14,959 bases of DNA from an uncultured Lysobacteraceae bacterium (GCA_937897645.1 CALCNV010000059.1:1-14959), one strand, 5' to 3'. Positions 1 through 8,771 are shown, numbered from the stretch's first letter. The notes: generated from the letters alone by a model not told the origin. A program made the numbers and translations.

Positions 1-75
1 CATCACGTCCACGAGGGGCGTGACGTTGATGTCGGCCATGGGGCCGCCGCTGTCGTTACCACTACTGAAGGCCAT
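1..75 (-). CDS. exbD: ExbD-family biopolymer transport protein, N-terminal fragment (cut by window edge)
   Basis: Only the first 25 codons are visible, running off the left edge. They read MAFSSGNDSGG followed by PMADINVTPLVDVM. The stretch MADINVTPLVDVM is the typical start of ExbD/TolR proteins, just before their single transmembrane helix. The start at 75 has a GGAG ribosome-binding site about 8 nt upstream on the minus strand. The gene follows exbB after 45 nt on the same strand, and tonB precedes exbB. ExbD is known to form, with ExbB, the inner-membrane proton channel that energises TonB. Related xanthomonads carry a second exbD next to this one; that position would lie outside the window. 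The identification rests on the N-terminal motif plus context. Confidence 0.9.
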   Translation of the reverse strand, partial: MAFSSGNDSGGPMADINVTPLVDVM

Positions 76-120
76 TTTCGGGCTCCGTCAAATGATCTGT
101 ATGTCGACTTGGATACTGGA

Positions 121-870
121 TTAGCGAACGCGCGAACCAGTGGCGAAGAAGTCGTGCAGATCGTGCGCGAAGGTGTCGAACTTGGCGTTGGTGGCGCTGT
201 TGGTGCGGTTGAAGAAGTTGTACGCCAACACCGCCGGGATCGCGACGAACAGGCCCAGTGCGGTCATGATCAGCGCCTCGCCCACCGGGCCGGCCACTGC
301 GTCGATGGAAGCCTGGCCGGTCGCGCCGATCTTGATCAGGGCGCCGTAGATGCCCCACACCGTACCCAGCAGGCCCACGAACGGCGCGGTGGCGCCGACG
401 GTTGCCAGCACGGTCATGCCCGACTGCAGCTTGGAGCTTTCACGGGTCACGGCCTGGCGCAATGCGCGGTCCACGAACTCGGAGCGATTGAGCGACTCGG
501 CCAGCTTGGAACCTTCGCTACGCGAATGGTGGGCGGCGGCCTGGGCGGCGTCCAGCGCGATCTTGGAGAACGGCTCGTTGCGCGGCTGCTCTTCCATCAG
601 GCGGATGGCGTCCTGTGCATTCGTGGTCTCCCAGAATGCCGTGGTGACGCGATCAGCCTGGCCCTTCAGGCGCGTGTTCTTGATGAAGTTGATGACGGTC
701 CAGTACCAGGACATCGCCGACATGATCACCAGGGTAATCAGGACGATCCACGACACGGCGAATTCGCTGGGGTGGGCGGTCATCTCCTGGATCAAATGTC
801 CGAAGCCCATGTTCTTCATTGCATCGGCGGCGTTGGTGCCCCCGGCGGCGGCGGTGATTTCCTGCAGCAT
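121..870 (-). CDS. exbB: ExbB proton-channel subunit of the TonB system (MotA/TolQ/ExbB family)
   Basis: A 249-residue inner-membrane protein. Three hydrophobic segments are visible at about residues 38-62, 152-178 and 198-220. The last two carry the family signature region: a glycine/alanine-rich helix with FVGLLGTVWGIYGAL, then EALIMTALGLFVAIPAVLAYN. In the ExbB/TolQ family these helices line a proton-conducting pentamer that surrounds ExbD and drives TonB. The length matches xanthomonad ExbB, while the E. coli homologue is close to 244 residues. The start at 870 has AAAGGTAAG upstream as ribosome-binding site. It lies 102 nt after tonB and 45 nt before exbD, so the three are probably one operon. 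TolQ is the main alternative, but the adjacent tonB argues for ExbB. Confidence 0.93.
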   Translation of the reverse strand: MLQEITAAAGGTNAADAMKNMGFGHLIQEMTAHPSEFAVSWIVLITLVIMSAMSWYWTVINFIKNTRLKGQADRVTTAFWETTNAQDAIRLMEEQPRNEPFSKIALDAAQAAAHHSRSEGSKLAESLNRSEFVDRALRQAVTRESSKLQSGMTVLATVGATAPFVGLLGTVWGIYGALIKIGATGQASIDAVAGPVGEALIMTALGLFVAIPAVLAYNFFNRTNSATNAKFDTFAHDLHDFFATGSRVR

Positions 871-972
871 GACGCTTACCTTTTATTGGTGATGATGAGG
901 GTGATGCGGTTCTTAGTTGGATCTGTACGGGAATCTGTATTGCCGGGTTGGAGCAATTAGCTTGTCCGCGCT

Positions 973-1641
<669 letters not shown>

Positions 1642-1796
1642 GCGCCAATTGACTCACATTCTTGGGCCGACGAAGCGGCACCACCAAAGTTTGGGGCCCA
1701 TGACGTTTCCGCCAAGGGAAAGACCAGCTTATACCAATCCCATACGCCAGTACCATCATTTCAGCGTGCGGAAGCTCTAATTCTTCTGTTCCGTGA

Positions 1797-2981
1797 TCAA
1801 GGCAGGGCGATGATCTTCTTCGCGGTCTCGGGTTTCTTGACGCCTTTTTCGAGCGCAGCCTTGGCCGCCTGCTTGGCTTCGGGTATCCGATCCTCCTGCC
1901 AGAGGGCGGTGGCCAGATTCAGGTACACCTCGCCATCCTTCGCCAATGGCGCGGCTTTCTGCCACGCCTCGATCGCCTGGTTAATCTGGTCGGAGTAGTA
2001 ATAGGACTGCGCCAGCGCCACGTAGGTATCGCGGTCGGGCTTGAGGATGCCTTTCTGCAGGCCTTCGTTGATCGCACCGATCACGTCCTTTTCCCGGTTG
2101 TCCAGGTTGGCATAGGTCGCATACAGGAGACGGTAGTCCTTCTCCTCGGTCAGCTGGCCGGCAGCGCGGAGCTTTTCCAACACCGCCGCCGCCTTGTCGT
2201 ACTGGTCGGCCTGCAGGTAGATGTTGGCCAGGTTCATCTGCGCGCGCTTGTCAGTGGGCGATTTGGCGGCATTGGCCTCGGCCATCTTCAGCGCCTCGGC
2301 GGATTGGCCCAGCTCCAAATAGGAAGCCATCAACATCTGGCCCCACTGGTCCTTCGGCTCGGGCGAGGTTTCGATGGCCTGCTTCAGCGGGCCGATGGCC
2401 TCGGCATAGCGCTCGGCCTGGTACAGGCCCTGGCCCTTGAGCGCGAGGTCGTCTGGATTGGTCGACTTGGTCTCGGCGAAGTAGCGGTCCAGCGTGGCCA
2501 GACCTTCCGGATATTGCTCTTCCTGCAGCTGCAGGCCCGCCAGCATGTACAGCAACTGGTAGTGGGAGTTGTTGTCCAGCGCGTTGAAGTCGATGGCCTG
2601 CTTCAGGTAAGCCATGGTGCCGGGGGTATCGTCCAGGTTGTAGGCCGCGATCGAACCGAGTTGCGCGGCGGTGGCGCGGTCGAAATCAGCCGCGGCCGGA
2701 TTGGCCAGCATCTCGTCGGCGAGCAGGCGCGTGTTGGGGTAGTCAGGCTTGTTGTAGGCGTCGATCAACTTCTGCAGCTTGGCCTGCACCTTGCTGGCGC
2801 CCTTGGCCTTGGGCTCGACGCGGGTCGCGTTCGGATACTTGATCTCTTCCTTCTCGCTGCCTTTCTTGCTGCGTGAAGAACGATCGCTGTCGCCCTCGGC
2901 GGCGAAGCTGGTGGCAGCGGTACCCAGCAGGCCAACGATGGCCAGGGACAGCAGGGCGTGTTTGCAATTGCGGAAGAGCAT
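1797..2981 (-). CDS. Secreted tetratricopeptide-repeat (TPR) protein
   Basis: A 394-residue protein starting at 2981, where GAGGTG sits about 5 nt upstream of the ATG. The reading frame stays open further upstream to 3047, but the chosen start gives a clean Sec signal peptide. Residues 1-27 are positive (R4, K7), then hydrophobic (LLSLAIVGLLG), then end in TSFAA, with likely cleavage at A27 or A28. A short charged, lysine/serine-rich linker follows (about 29-48), then helical repeats to the end. Several segments show TPR spacing, for example around LKGQGLYQAERYAEAIGPLK and LANIYLQADQYDKAAAVLEK. TPR domains bind protein partners; no catalytic motif is seen. It lies between an M48 lipoprotein protease and tonB on the same strand, a position I recall from Xanthomonas genomes. 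A role in TonB-dependent uptake or envelope assembly is possible but unproven. Confidence 0.85.
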   Translation of the reverse strand: MLFRNCKHALLSLAIVGLLGTAATSFAAEGDSDRSSRSKKGSEKEEIKYPNATRVEPKAKGASKVQAKLQKLIDAYNKPDYPNTRLLADEMLANPAAADFDRATAAQLGSIAAYNLDDTPGTMAYLKQAIDFNALDNNSHYQLLYMLAGLQLQEEQYPEGLATLDRYFAETKSTNPDDLALKGQGLYQAERYAEAIGPLKQAIETSPEPKDQWGQMLMASYLELGQSAEALKMAEANAAKSPTDKRAQMNLANIYLQADQYDKAAAVLEKLRAAGQLTEEKDYRLLYATYANLDNREKDVIGAINEGLQKGILKPDRDTYVALAQSYYYSDQINQAIEAWQKAAPLAKDGEVYLNLATALWQEDRIPEAKQAAKAALEKGVKKPETAKKIIALP

Positions 2982-3110
2982 GGAATCACCTCGGGAGGAC
3001 ACGCAACATCGATTGAATTGACCACCGGTTTCAATCCGGGGCGGCAACGCTAACAGAAACGGCCATCTCTCGGAAACAGGGTTTCATGCTGCATAGCAGC
3101 AAGATTGTGC

Positions 3111-3902
3111 TCAGCCACACTTGGGTACGCGCCCTGCAGCGCGGGCCTGCTGATATACCGGGACCAACGTGCCGGCGCGCTTGCCCAGTTCCTGGATGCG
3201 CGACTGCGGATCAGGGTGGGTGGACAACCACTGCGGCGAACGGCCGCCGCTGGCGGCGATCATGTTTTCCCACAGGTCGACCGCCTGTTCCGGGTTGAAG
3301 CCGGCCTTCGCCATCAACTGCTGGCCGACCACGTCCGCTTCGCTCTCCTGCGTGCGTGATCCGGGAAGCAGGAAGCCGCCCTGCGCGAGCATGCCGCCGC
3401 CTTGGGTCACCAGCGAACTGTAATCGCCCGCCAAGACCCCGGCCACCTGCAACAGTCCGGACGCACCCATCTGCCGCGTGATGCGTTCGTTATGGTGATT
3501 CTCCATCACATGCCCGATTTCATGCGCCAACACCGCTGCCAATTGATCCTGGTTGCGTGCCACGCTCAGGATTCCGGTGTTCACGCCGACCTTGCCACCA
3601 GGCAACGCGAACGCATTAGGTTCCTTGTTGGCGAATACCGCCGTTTCCCATCTGATTGACTGGGCTTGGGCCGGCAACTCTTTCACCAGCGCACTGACCA
3701 CGCAACGCACGTACGCATTCTGTTTGGCGTCGGTGCTCAGCGGACCCTTGGTCTTCGCCTCGGTGAAGGCCTGCGCCCCCATCTGGTCGAGTTGTTGCTG
3801 CGAGACGGCGCCTACGTATTGCTTGCGTCCCGTGGACGAGGTGGTGGTGGCACACGCGGCGACGGCTGCGGTGATGCTGGCAGCAAGGATCCAGTGCTTC
3901 AT
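3111..3902 (-). CDS. Periplasmic M48-family zinc metalloprotease, predicted lipoprotein
   Basis: A 263-residue protein. The N-terminus MKHWILAASITAAVAAC ends in a lipobox-like AVAAC, so Cys17 is probably lipidated. The M48 catalytic motif is HEIGH at 127-131 (zinc ligands H127 and H131, catalytic E128). The third ligand lies in ESEAD at 186-190. The conserved THPDPQSR motif with H229 and R235 is present near the C-terminus. The architecture resembles LoiP/YcaL- and BepA-type envelope quality-control proteases, but it lacks the C-terminal TPR domain of BepA. A separate secreted TPR protein is encoded 129 nt downstream, which may be functionally linked (inference). The ATG at 3902 has a good GGGAG ribosome-binding site, which falls inside a hairpin (see 3909-3928). 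Confidence 0.92.
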   Translation of the reverse strand: MKHWILAASITAAVAACATTTSSTGRKQYVGAVSQQQLDQMGAQAFTEAKTKGPLSTDAKQNAYVRCVVSALVKELPAQAQSIRWETAVFANKEPNAFALPGGKVGVNTGILSVARNQDQLAAVLAHEIGHVMENHHNERITRQMGASGLLQVAGVLAGDYSSLVTQGGGMLAQGGFLLPGSRTQESEADVVGQQLMAKAGFNPEQAVDLWENMIAASGGRSPQWLSTHPDPQSRIQELGKRAGTLVPVYQQARAAGRVPKCG

Positions 3903-3908
3903 CTGCTT

Positions 3909-3928
3909 CTCCCTTTGATGGAAGGGAG
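3909..3928 (-). promoter_or_regulatory. Hairpin covering the ribosome-binding site of the M48 protease gene
   Basis: On the minus strand CTCCCTT and AAGGGAG form a perfect 7-bp stem with a 6-nt loop. The second arm contains the GGGAG ribosome-binding site of the protease gene, which starts at 3902. The pairing is seen directly. That it lowers or regulates translation is inference. Confidence 0.4.
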
Positions 3929-3970
3929 TCTGGCGAGCGCGGCCTTAATTTTTCGTCAAACGGGCCGGGT

Positions 3971-4813
3971 TCACGCGCCGCCGTACAGATTCATGACCAC
4001 CAATGCCACGGCATTGTTCAGCGCATGCGCCGCGTAGGCCGCCCACAGCGTGCGCGTACGCCAGTACACGCCCGCAAACACGGCGCCCATGAATCCATAT
4101 GTGAGCCAAAGCACAATGGTGGCCTGCCAGCTGTTGCCATTGGTGCCGGGAACTTCATGCATCACTGCGAAGGCCGCGCTGCTCAGGATCAGGCCCAGCC
4201 ACGGACGACCCGCCGCCCACAGGCGACCAAACAGGACGCGACGGAACAACAGTTCTTCATACGCAGGCGCGATGAGTATCGCGAACAGCATCAGGAACCA
4301 CGGCTGTTGTGCGAACGCCGCTTCGATCACCGCCGCATTGCTGGGCTCGGGCGCCACGCCCAGGTGTTGCGCCAGGCTGGTGATGGCCGCACTGAACAGG
4401 AAGGTCGTGGTTGCCGCGGCAAGTATCCAGCCCCAGGTTGCGGGCCTGACGATGGCCCGCATGGAGTGGGTTATTTCTTCAGTGCTCGCTCGACGACGCC
4501 AGAAATACACCAGCAGCGATGCGCCGCCCGTGCTGACCAGCGTCATCCAGATCAGCAGGATGGGATCTGGTGCTTGCAGTGCCTGCATCACGTCATCGGC
4601 ATTGAAGGCCGGACCGTTTTCAATGGCGACCTGCACGCCCACCAGCAGCGCCCACGCGATACCGCACATCATCGACAGCAACAGCAGCGCAGCGATGGCA
4701 ATCAGCAGGTCGATGAAAAACCCGGCGACCGGGCGATCCATCCTTGCCGCGCGCTGCAGCGGCTGCGCTGCAGGCGGCGGTGCGCTTGGCAATTCCAGCG
4801 CGCCGTCATCCAT
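3971..4813 (-). CDS. CPBP-family (CAAX protease / bacteriocin-processing type) intramembrane metalloprotease
   Basis: A 280-residue polytopic membrane protein with about seven hydrophobic segments. The three CPBP/Abi motifs are in the C-terminal half: EELLFR at 186-191 (EExxxR), FAVMH at 215-219 (FxxxH) and HALNN at 263-267. In this family the glutamates and histidines form the active site of an intramembrane protease related to eukaryotic Rce1. Bacterial substrates are mostly unknown. The start at 4813 follows the gyrB stop after only 5 nt, so translation is probably coupled to gyrB. A second start, M25 at 4741, would remove a proline/alanine-rich N-terminal tail, but its AAGG lies too close to the ATG. 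The M48 protease gene follows after 68 nt. The substrate cannot be told from the sequence. Confidence 0.9.
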   Translation of the reverse strand: MDDGALELPSAPPPAAQPLQRAARMDRPVAGFFIDLLIAIAALLLLSMMCGIAWALLVGVQVAIENGPAFNADDVMQALQAPDPILLIWMTLVSTGGASLLVYFWRRRASTEEITHSMRAIVRPATWGWILAAATTTFLFSAAITSLAQHLGVAPEPSNAAVIEAAFAQQPWFLMLFAILIAPAYEELLFRRVLFGRLWAAGRPWLGLILSSAAFAVMHEVPGTNGNSWQATIVLWLTYGFMGAVFAGVYWRTRTLWAAYAAHALNNAVALVVMNLYGGA

Positions 4814-4818
4814 CTACG

Positions 4819-7257
4819 TCAGACGTCCAGGTTGGACACCTTCAGGGCGTTGTCATCGATGAAGGCGCGGCGCGGCTCCACCACGTCGCCCATCAGGGTG
4901 CTGAAGATTTCATCGGCAGCGACCGCATCTTCAATGCGGACTTGCAGCAAGCGACGTGTCTCCGGATTGACCGTGGTGTCCCACAGCTGCTCGGGATTCA
5001 TTTCACCCAGGCCCTTGAAGCGCTGGATGCTGCGGCCTTTCTTGGCTTCGTCCAGCAGCCACGCCTGCGCGTCGGCGAAACTGGCGATGGCTTGCGCCTT
5101 GTTGCCGCGCACGATCTGCGCGCCGTCGCGGACCAGGCCGTGCAGCACCGCCGCCGCTTCGCGCAACGGACGCAGTTCGCCCATCTCGAACGCTGACAAC
5201 GGCAACACCTGGGTGAGTTCCTCGCCCATGTGCTTGCGCGTGGACAGCAGCGCGGCCGGACGGTTCTCGTTGGCGACCTGCAGGGTGAGCGAATAACGCG
5301 CACTGCCGATGCCACCGCGATTGAGCTTGGCTTCCAACGCATCCAATTCGTGGCGCTCGTCGATGTTCTGTGCCAGGTGCGCGGCATCGAGTGGCGAAAA
5401 ATCGATCAGTGATTCGAGCAGGATCGGATCGTAGCGGTGCGCATTGCGTGCGATGGCATCGCGAGCGCCGGCGAACGACAGCAGCAGTTTCTCCAGCGCT
5501 TCACCGCTGATCGGCGGCTCGCCTTCGGCGGGGATCAGTCCGGCGTTTTCCACCGCGCTGTTGGCGAGGTAGACGTTCAACGCCGCGTCGTCCTTCATGT
5601 ACATCTCCTGCTTGCCCTGCTTCAACTTGTAGAGCGGAGGCAGGCCGATGTAGACATGGCCACGCTCGATCAGCTCCGGCATCTGCCGGTAGAAGAAGGT
5701 GAGCAGCAAGGTGCGGATGTGCGAACCGTCGACGTCGGCGTCGGTCATGATGATGATGCGGTGGTAACGCAACTTGTCCGGGTTGTATTCGTCGCGACCA
5801 ATGCCGGTGCCCAGCGCGGTGATCAGCGTGCCGACTTCGGCCGAAGCGAGCATGCGGTCGAAGCGCGCGCGTTCCACGTTGAGGATCTTGCCGCGCAACG
5901 GCAACACGGCCTGGTTCTTGCGGTTGCGGCCCTGCTTGGCGGAACCACCCGCGGAGTCACCCTCGACGATGAACAGTTCGGACAGCGCCGGATCCTTTTC
6001 CTGGCAGTCGGCCAGCTTGCCGGGCAGGCCGGCGATATCCAGCGCACCCTTGCGGCGGGTCAGGTCTCGGGCCTTGCGGGCGGCCTCGCGGGCGCGGGCG
6101 GCATCGACGATCTTGCCGGCGATTGCGCGGGCCTCGTTGGGGTGTTCTTGCAGGAACTCCTCCAAACGTGCACCGAACGTGCTCTCAACGACCGGGCGAA
6201 CCTCGGAACTGACCAGTTTCTCCTTGGTCTGCGAGGAGAAGCTGGGATCCGGCACTTTGACCGACAACACCGCGATCATGCCTTCGCGCATGTCGTCGCC
6301 GGACAGGGTGATCTTGGCCTGCTTGGCGATGCCGTTCTGTTCGATGTAATTGGTCAACGTGCGCGTCAGCGCAGCACGGAAGCCGATCAGGTGGGTGCCG
6401 CCATCCTTCTGCGGGATATTGTTGGTGAAGCAGAACATCGTTTCCTGGTACGCGTCGGTCCACTGCAGGGCCACATCGACGGTGATGCCGTTCTGTTCGC
6501 CGGTGACCGAGATGACGTTGGGATGCAGCGGCGTCTTGAGCTGGGCCAGGTGCTCCACGAAGGAGCTGATGCCGCCCGCGTACTGGAACAGGTCCTGGCG
6601 ACCTTCGCCACGCTCGTCGCTCAGCGCGATCTTGACGCCGGAATTGAGGAACGACAGCTCGCGCAGGCGCTTGGCCAGGATGTCGTAGTGGAACTCGACA
6701 TCGGTGAAGATTTCCGCCGCCGGCTTGAAGCGCAGCAGGGTGCCGCGCTTGTCGGACGCTTCGAGTTGCTTGAGTGGATACAGCGGTTCGCCCAGCGAAT
6801 ATTCCTGCTGCCAGTGGAAACCATCGCGCCACACGTCCAACCACAGATGCTCGGACAGCGCGTTGACCACGGACACACCCACGCCGTGCAGGCCGCCGGA
6901 GACCTTGTAGCTGTTGTCGTCGAACTTACCGCCGGCGTGCAGCACGGTCATGATGACCTCGGCCGCGGAGACGCCTTCTTCCTTGTGGATGTCGACCGGG
7001 ATGCCGCGCCCGTTGTCGTACACCGCCACCGAACCGTCCTGCAGGATCTTCACCACCACGTCGTCGGCATGGCCGGCCAGGGCTTCGTCGATGGCGTTGT
7101 CCACCACCTCGAACACCATGTGGTGCAGGCCGGTGCCGTCATGCACGTCGCCGATGTACATGCCGGGCCGCTTGCGGACCGCTTCCAGGCCGCGCAGGAC
7201 GGTGATCTTGCTGGAGTCGTAGTTGGTGTTCGGGGTGGAGCTTGTTTCGTCAGTCAT
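4819..7257 (-). CDS. gyrB: DNA gyrase subunit B
   Basis: An 812-residue protein, the usual size for a Gram-negative GyrB with the large insert in the C-terminal half. The GHKL ATPase domain shows E50, N54 (VVDNAIDE), DNGRG at 81-85 and SGGLHGVG near 120-127. R144 matches the coumarin-contact arginine of E. coli (R136). The TOPRIM domain carries VEGDSAGGSAKQG at 431-443 and MTDADVDGSH at 504-513, with acidic metal ligands E432, D506, D508 and D510. The C-terminus has QRFKGLGEMNPEQLW. Position 455 is Arg where E. coli has Lys447, a common natural variant. The frame is open for about 200 codons further upstream, but MTDETSS at 7257 is the family start and has AGAAG upstream. A promoter is likely at 7355-7363. 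GyrB introduces negative supercoils together with GyrA, which is encoded elsewhere. Confidence 0.98.
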   Translation of the reverse strand: MTDETSSTPNTNYDSSKITVLRGLEAVRKRPGMYIGDVHDGTGLHHMVFEVVDNAIDEALAGHADDVVVKILQDGSVAVYDNGRGIPVDIHKEEGVSAAEVIMTVLHAGGKFDDNSYKVSGGLHGVGVSVVNALSEHLWLDVWRDGFHWQQEYSLGEPLYPLKQLEASDKRGTLLRFKPAAEIFTDVEFHYDILAKRLRELSFLNSGVKIALSDERGEGRQDLFQYAGGISSFVEHLAQLKTPLHPNVISVTGEQNGITVDVALQWTDAYQETMFCFTNNIPQKDGGTHLIGFRAALTRTLTNYIEQNGIAKQAKITLSGDDMREGMIAVLSVKVPDPSFSSQTKEKLVSSEVRPVVESTFGARLEEFLQEHPNEARAIAGKIVDAARAREAARKARDLTRRKGALDIAGLPGKLADCQEKDPALSELFIVEGDSAGGSAKQGRNRKNQAVLPLRGKILNVERARFDRMLASAEVGTLITALGTGIGRDEYNPDKLRYHRIIIMTDADVDGSHIRTLLLTFFYRQMPELIERGHVYIGLPPLYKLKQGKQEMYMKDDAALNVYLANSAVENAGLIPAEGEPPISGEALEKLLLSFAGARDAIARNAHRYDPILLESLIDFSPLDAAHLAQNIDERHELDALEAKLNRGGIGSARYSLTLQVANENRPAALLSTRKHMGEELTQVLPLSAFEMGELRPLREAAAVLHGLVRDGAQIVRGNKAQAIASFADAQAWLLDEAKKGRSIQRFKGLGEMNPEQLWDTTVNPETRRLLQVRIEDAVAADEIFSTLMGDVVEPRRAFIDDNALKVSNLDV

Positions 7258-7354
7258 TCGCTTCTGTCGGCTGCAGCGCACCTGCATCGGCCGGATTCCG
7301 CCGTGTTTCGCGGAAATACGGGGCGACACATTAGCTATAGGGAGTGAGGCAGGA

Positions 7355-7363
7355 ATTATAGCA
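7355..7363 (-). promoter_or_regulatory. Probable gyrB promoter, extended -10 element
   Basis: On the minus strand TGCTATAAT gives a perfect -10 hexamer with the TGn extension, about 98 nt upstream of the gyrB ATG. No good -35 hexamer lies 16-18 nt further upstream, as is usual for extended -10 promoters. The predicted transcript start is near 7348, giving a leader of about 90 nt. It lies in the 296-nt recF-gyrB gap (7258-7553), which also has the palindrome at 7411-7422 and nothing else recognisable. Confidence 0.65.
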
Positions 7364-7410
7364 GTTTGGCGGTTCGGCTTTTTCCTGGTTGGGGTGGGTT
7401 GGGGCCGAGA

Positions 7411-7422
7411 CAAAAGCTTTTG
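7411..7422. repeat. Perfect 12-bp palindrome in the recF-gyrB gap
   Basis: CAAAAGCTTTTG is its own reverse complement. It is centred about 60 nt upstream of the gyrB -10 element. It could be a protein-binding site upstream of the gyrB promoter. No U-rich tail supports a terminator. Function unknown. Confidence 0.3.
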
Positions 7423-7553
7423 GACACAGATCAAGGCAGAAACAGCCGATAGAGCAAAATGCCTGTATTTATTGCTTGATCCGCCGTTTCCGCCTTTATT
7501 CGCGTCCAAAGCCTTGTTTGCTTGGGGAAGGAATAATGGTTCGTGCAGCCAGT

Positions 7554-8639
7554 TCAGCAGCGCTGGATCTGTCCGTGTTCCACGTGGAACCTGGTGGGCG
7601 TCACGGCCAAGCCATCGAGTGCCGAAGGCGCTTCGGTCCCGGTGACGAAAATCTGGGCGCCACTGGCCAGCAGCCGCTCCAGTACGCGGCGTTGGTGGGT
7701 GCGGTCGAGCTCGGAGGCCAGGTCGTCCAGGGCCACGATGGGCCATTCCCCGCGGCGTTCGGCATAGTCTTCGGCTTGGGCGAGCAGGGCGGACAAAGCC
7801 GTCAGTTTGGCCTGGCCGCGAGACAGGGCCTCCCGGTTGGGATGGCCCGCATAGTCGATACGCCAATCGGCCCGGTGCGGACCAACCGAGGTGTGGCCTG
7901 TAGCGCGGTCGCGGTCGCGGGCGAGCAGGAGGGCATCCGCCAAGGACAGTTCGTTGCTGCGCCAGCCGGGCTGGAACTCCAGGCGGCTGGCCCCCAGGCC
8001 GGGCACCAGCTCCGCTGCCACCTTCAACAGGCGACGCTGGAGTTCTTCCAGGTATTGCCGGCGGTGGCGGGTGAGTGGCTCGCCGGCCTCGGCCAGCTCA
8101 TGGTCCCAGGCATCCAGTTGCTGTCCGCCAGCCCCCGACTTCAACAAGGCGTTGCGCTGTTTCAGGGCCCGGGCGTAGTGGCGCCACAAGGACAGGAAGC
8201 TTGGTTCCACGTGGAACAGGCCCCAGTCCACGAAGCGCCGCCGTGGTTCGCCGCCGCCGGTGACCAGGGCGTGGCTGCCGGGTTCGAAGCTGACCACGGC
8301 CAGTGCCGCGCACAGTTCACCCAATTGCGTGACCGTTTGGCCGTCCAGGCGCCCCAGCCAGGTTTGCCCGGTATGGCGCAGGCCGGCGCGCCGGTGGCGG
8401 AGCTCCGCGCCTTCCCGCCATTCCACGAACACTTCCACGGCCTCGGCGCCGGACCGGACCAATCCATCCCGCACCCGTCCACGGAAACTGCGGCCGTAGG
8501 CCATCAGATGCAGGGCTTCCAGGACGCTGGTCTTGCCGGCGCCGTTGTCGCCAGTAATCAGGTTCAGCCCAGGGGAGGGTTCGATCGCCACCGTGTCGAA
8601 GCGCCGCAGGCCGGACGCGGTCAGTCGGACTACCTGCAT
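7554..8639 (-). CDS. recF: DNA replication and repair protein RecF
   Basis: A 361-residue SMC-like ATPase of normal RecF length. The Walker A motif is GDNGAGKTS at 30-38 (K36, T37). The ABC signature is LSRGQAK at 272-278, and Walker B is IVALDDLASELD at 301-312 (D305, D306). RecF loads RecA at gapped DNA together with RecO and RecR. The start MQVVRLTASGLRRF at 8639 fits the family; the frame is open upstream but has no better start, and no clear ribosome-binding site is seen. A REP pair and the dnaN terminator-like hairpin separate it from dnaN. Two parS-like palindromes lie inside the gene, coding for FHVE at residues 142-145 and 351-354. The second is at the extreme C-terminus (RFHVEHGQIQRC). 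Confidence 0.96.
   Translation of the reverse strand: MQVVRLTASGLRRFDTVAIEPSPGLNLITGDNGAGKTSVLEALHLMAYGRSFRGRVRDGLVRSGAEAVEVFVEWREGAELRHRRAGLRHTGQTWLGRLDGQTVTQLGELCAALAVVSFEPGSHALVTGGGEPRRRFVDWGLFHVEPSFLSLWRHYARALKQRNALLKSGAGGQQLDAWDHELAEAGEPLTRHRRQYLEELQRRLLKVAAELVPGLGASRLEFQPGWRSNELSLADALLLARDRDRATGHTSVGPHRADWRIDYAGHPNREALSRGQAKLTALSALLAQAEDYAERRGEWPIVALDDLASELDRTHQRRVLERLLASGAQIFVTGTEAPSALDGLAVTPTRFHVEHGQIQRC
7576..7591. promoter_or_regulatory. parS-like ParB-binding site 1, inside the 3' end of recF
   Basis: TGTTCCACGTGGAACC has the CACGTG core and matches the general parS pattern TGTTnCACGTGnAACA at every defined base except the last. It is palindromic over its inner 14 bases. It encodes RecF residues 350-355. 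ParB binds such sites near origins to segregate the chromosome. Confidence 0.75.
8203..8218. promoter_or_regulatory. parS-like ParB-binding site 2, inside recF
   Basis: GGTTCCACGTGGAACA has the same inner 14 bases as site 1 and one mismatch to the parS pattern, at the first base. It encodes RecF residues 141-146 (LFHVEP). It lies 612 nt from site 1 and 629 nt from site 3, so the three are nearly evenly spaced. Confidence 0.75.
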
Positions 8640-8696
8640 GGTGGGGCCGCGGGGCTCGGGAATCCCGGAGACAGGCCGGGAAGACGCTTGAGGTCC

Positions 8697-8771
8697 TGTA
8701 GAGCCGAGCTTGCTCGGCTGCGCTTCGTCGGAGTGTCTAACAAGGAGCCACCGAGCAAGCTCGGCTCTACA
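8697..8771. repeat. GTAG-headed palindromic repeat pair (REP/REPIN type)
   Basis: Two copies of a unit starting GTAGAGCCGAGC face each other, at 8697-8717 and 8751-8771. The arms are perfect 21-nt inverted repeats around a 33-nt spacer. Each arm also folds on itself: AGCCGAGC-TT-GCTCGGCT on the left (8-bp stem) and CCGAGC-AA-GCTCGG on the right (6-bp stem). REP units with a GTAG head are known from Stenotrophomonas and relatives, where they are spread by REP-associated tyrosine transposases (RAYTs). No RAYT gene is in this window. The element sits 57 nt upstream of recF, between recF and the dnaN terminator-like hairpin. Confidence 0.8.

Noticed and set aside
98..940. ATCTGTA heptamer three times in the tonB-exbB and exbB-exbD gaps
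   Set aside because: Short motif without symmetry or consistent spacing; not enough to call an operator.
109..960. Long plus-strand open frame opposite exbB
   Set aside because: It lies antisense to the clear exbB gene. Its product is rich in His, Gly, Arg and Gln with no recognisable domain, typical of antisense frames in high-GC DNA.
1728..1733. TATAAG as a possible -10 element for tonB on the minus strand
   Set aside because: No acceptable -35 hexamer at 16-18 nt; too weak to list as a promoter.
5437..7347. 636-codon plus-strand open frame opposite gyrB
   Set aside because: Very long but exactly antisense to the conserved gyrB coding sequence. It is Val/Asp/Gln/His-rich and has no family motif.
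7258..7866. Apparent N-terminal extension of GyrB
   Set aside because: The frame is open, but the extension overlaps recF, lacks homology that I recognise, and spans the likely gyrB promoter. MTDETSS at 7257 is the proper start.
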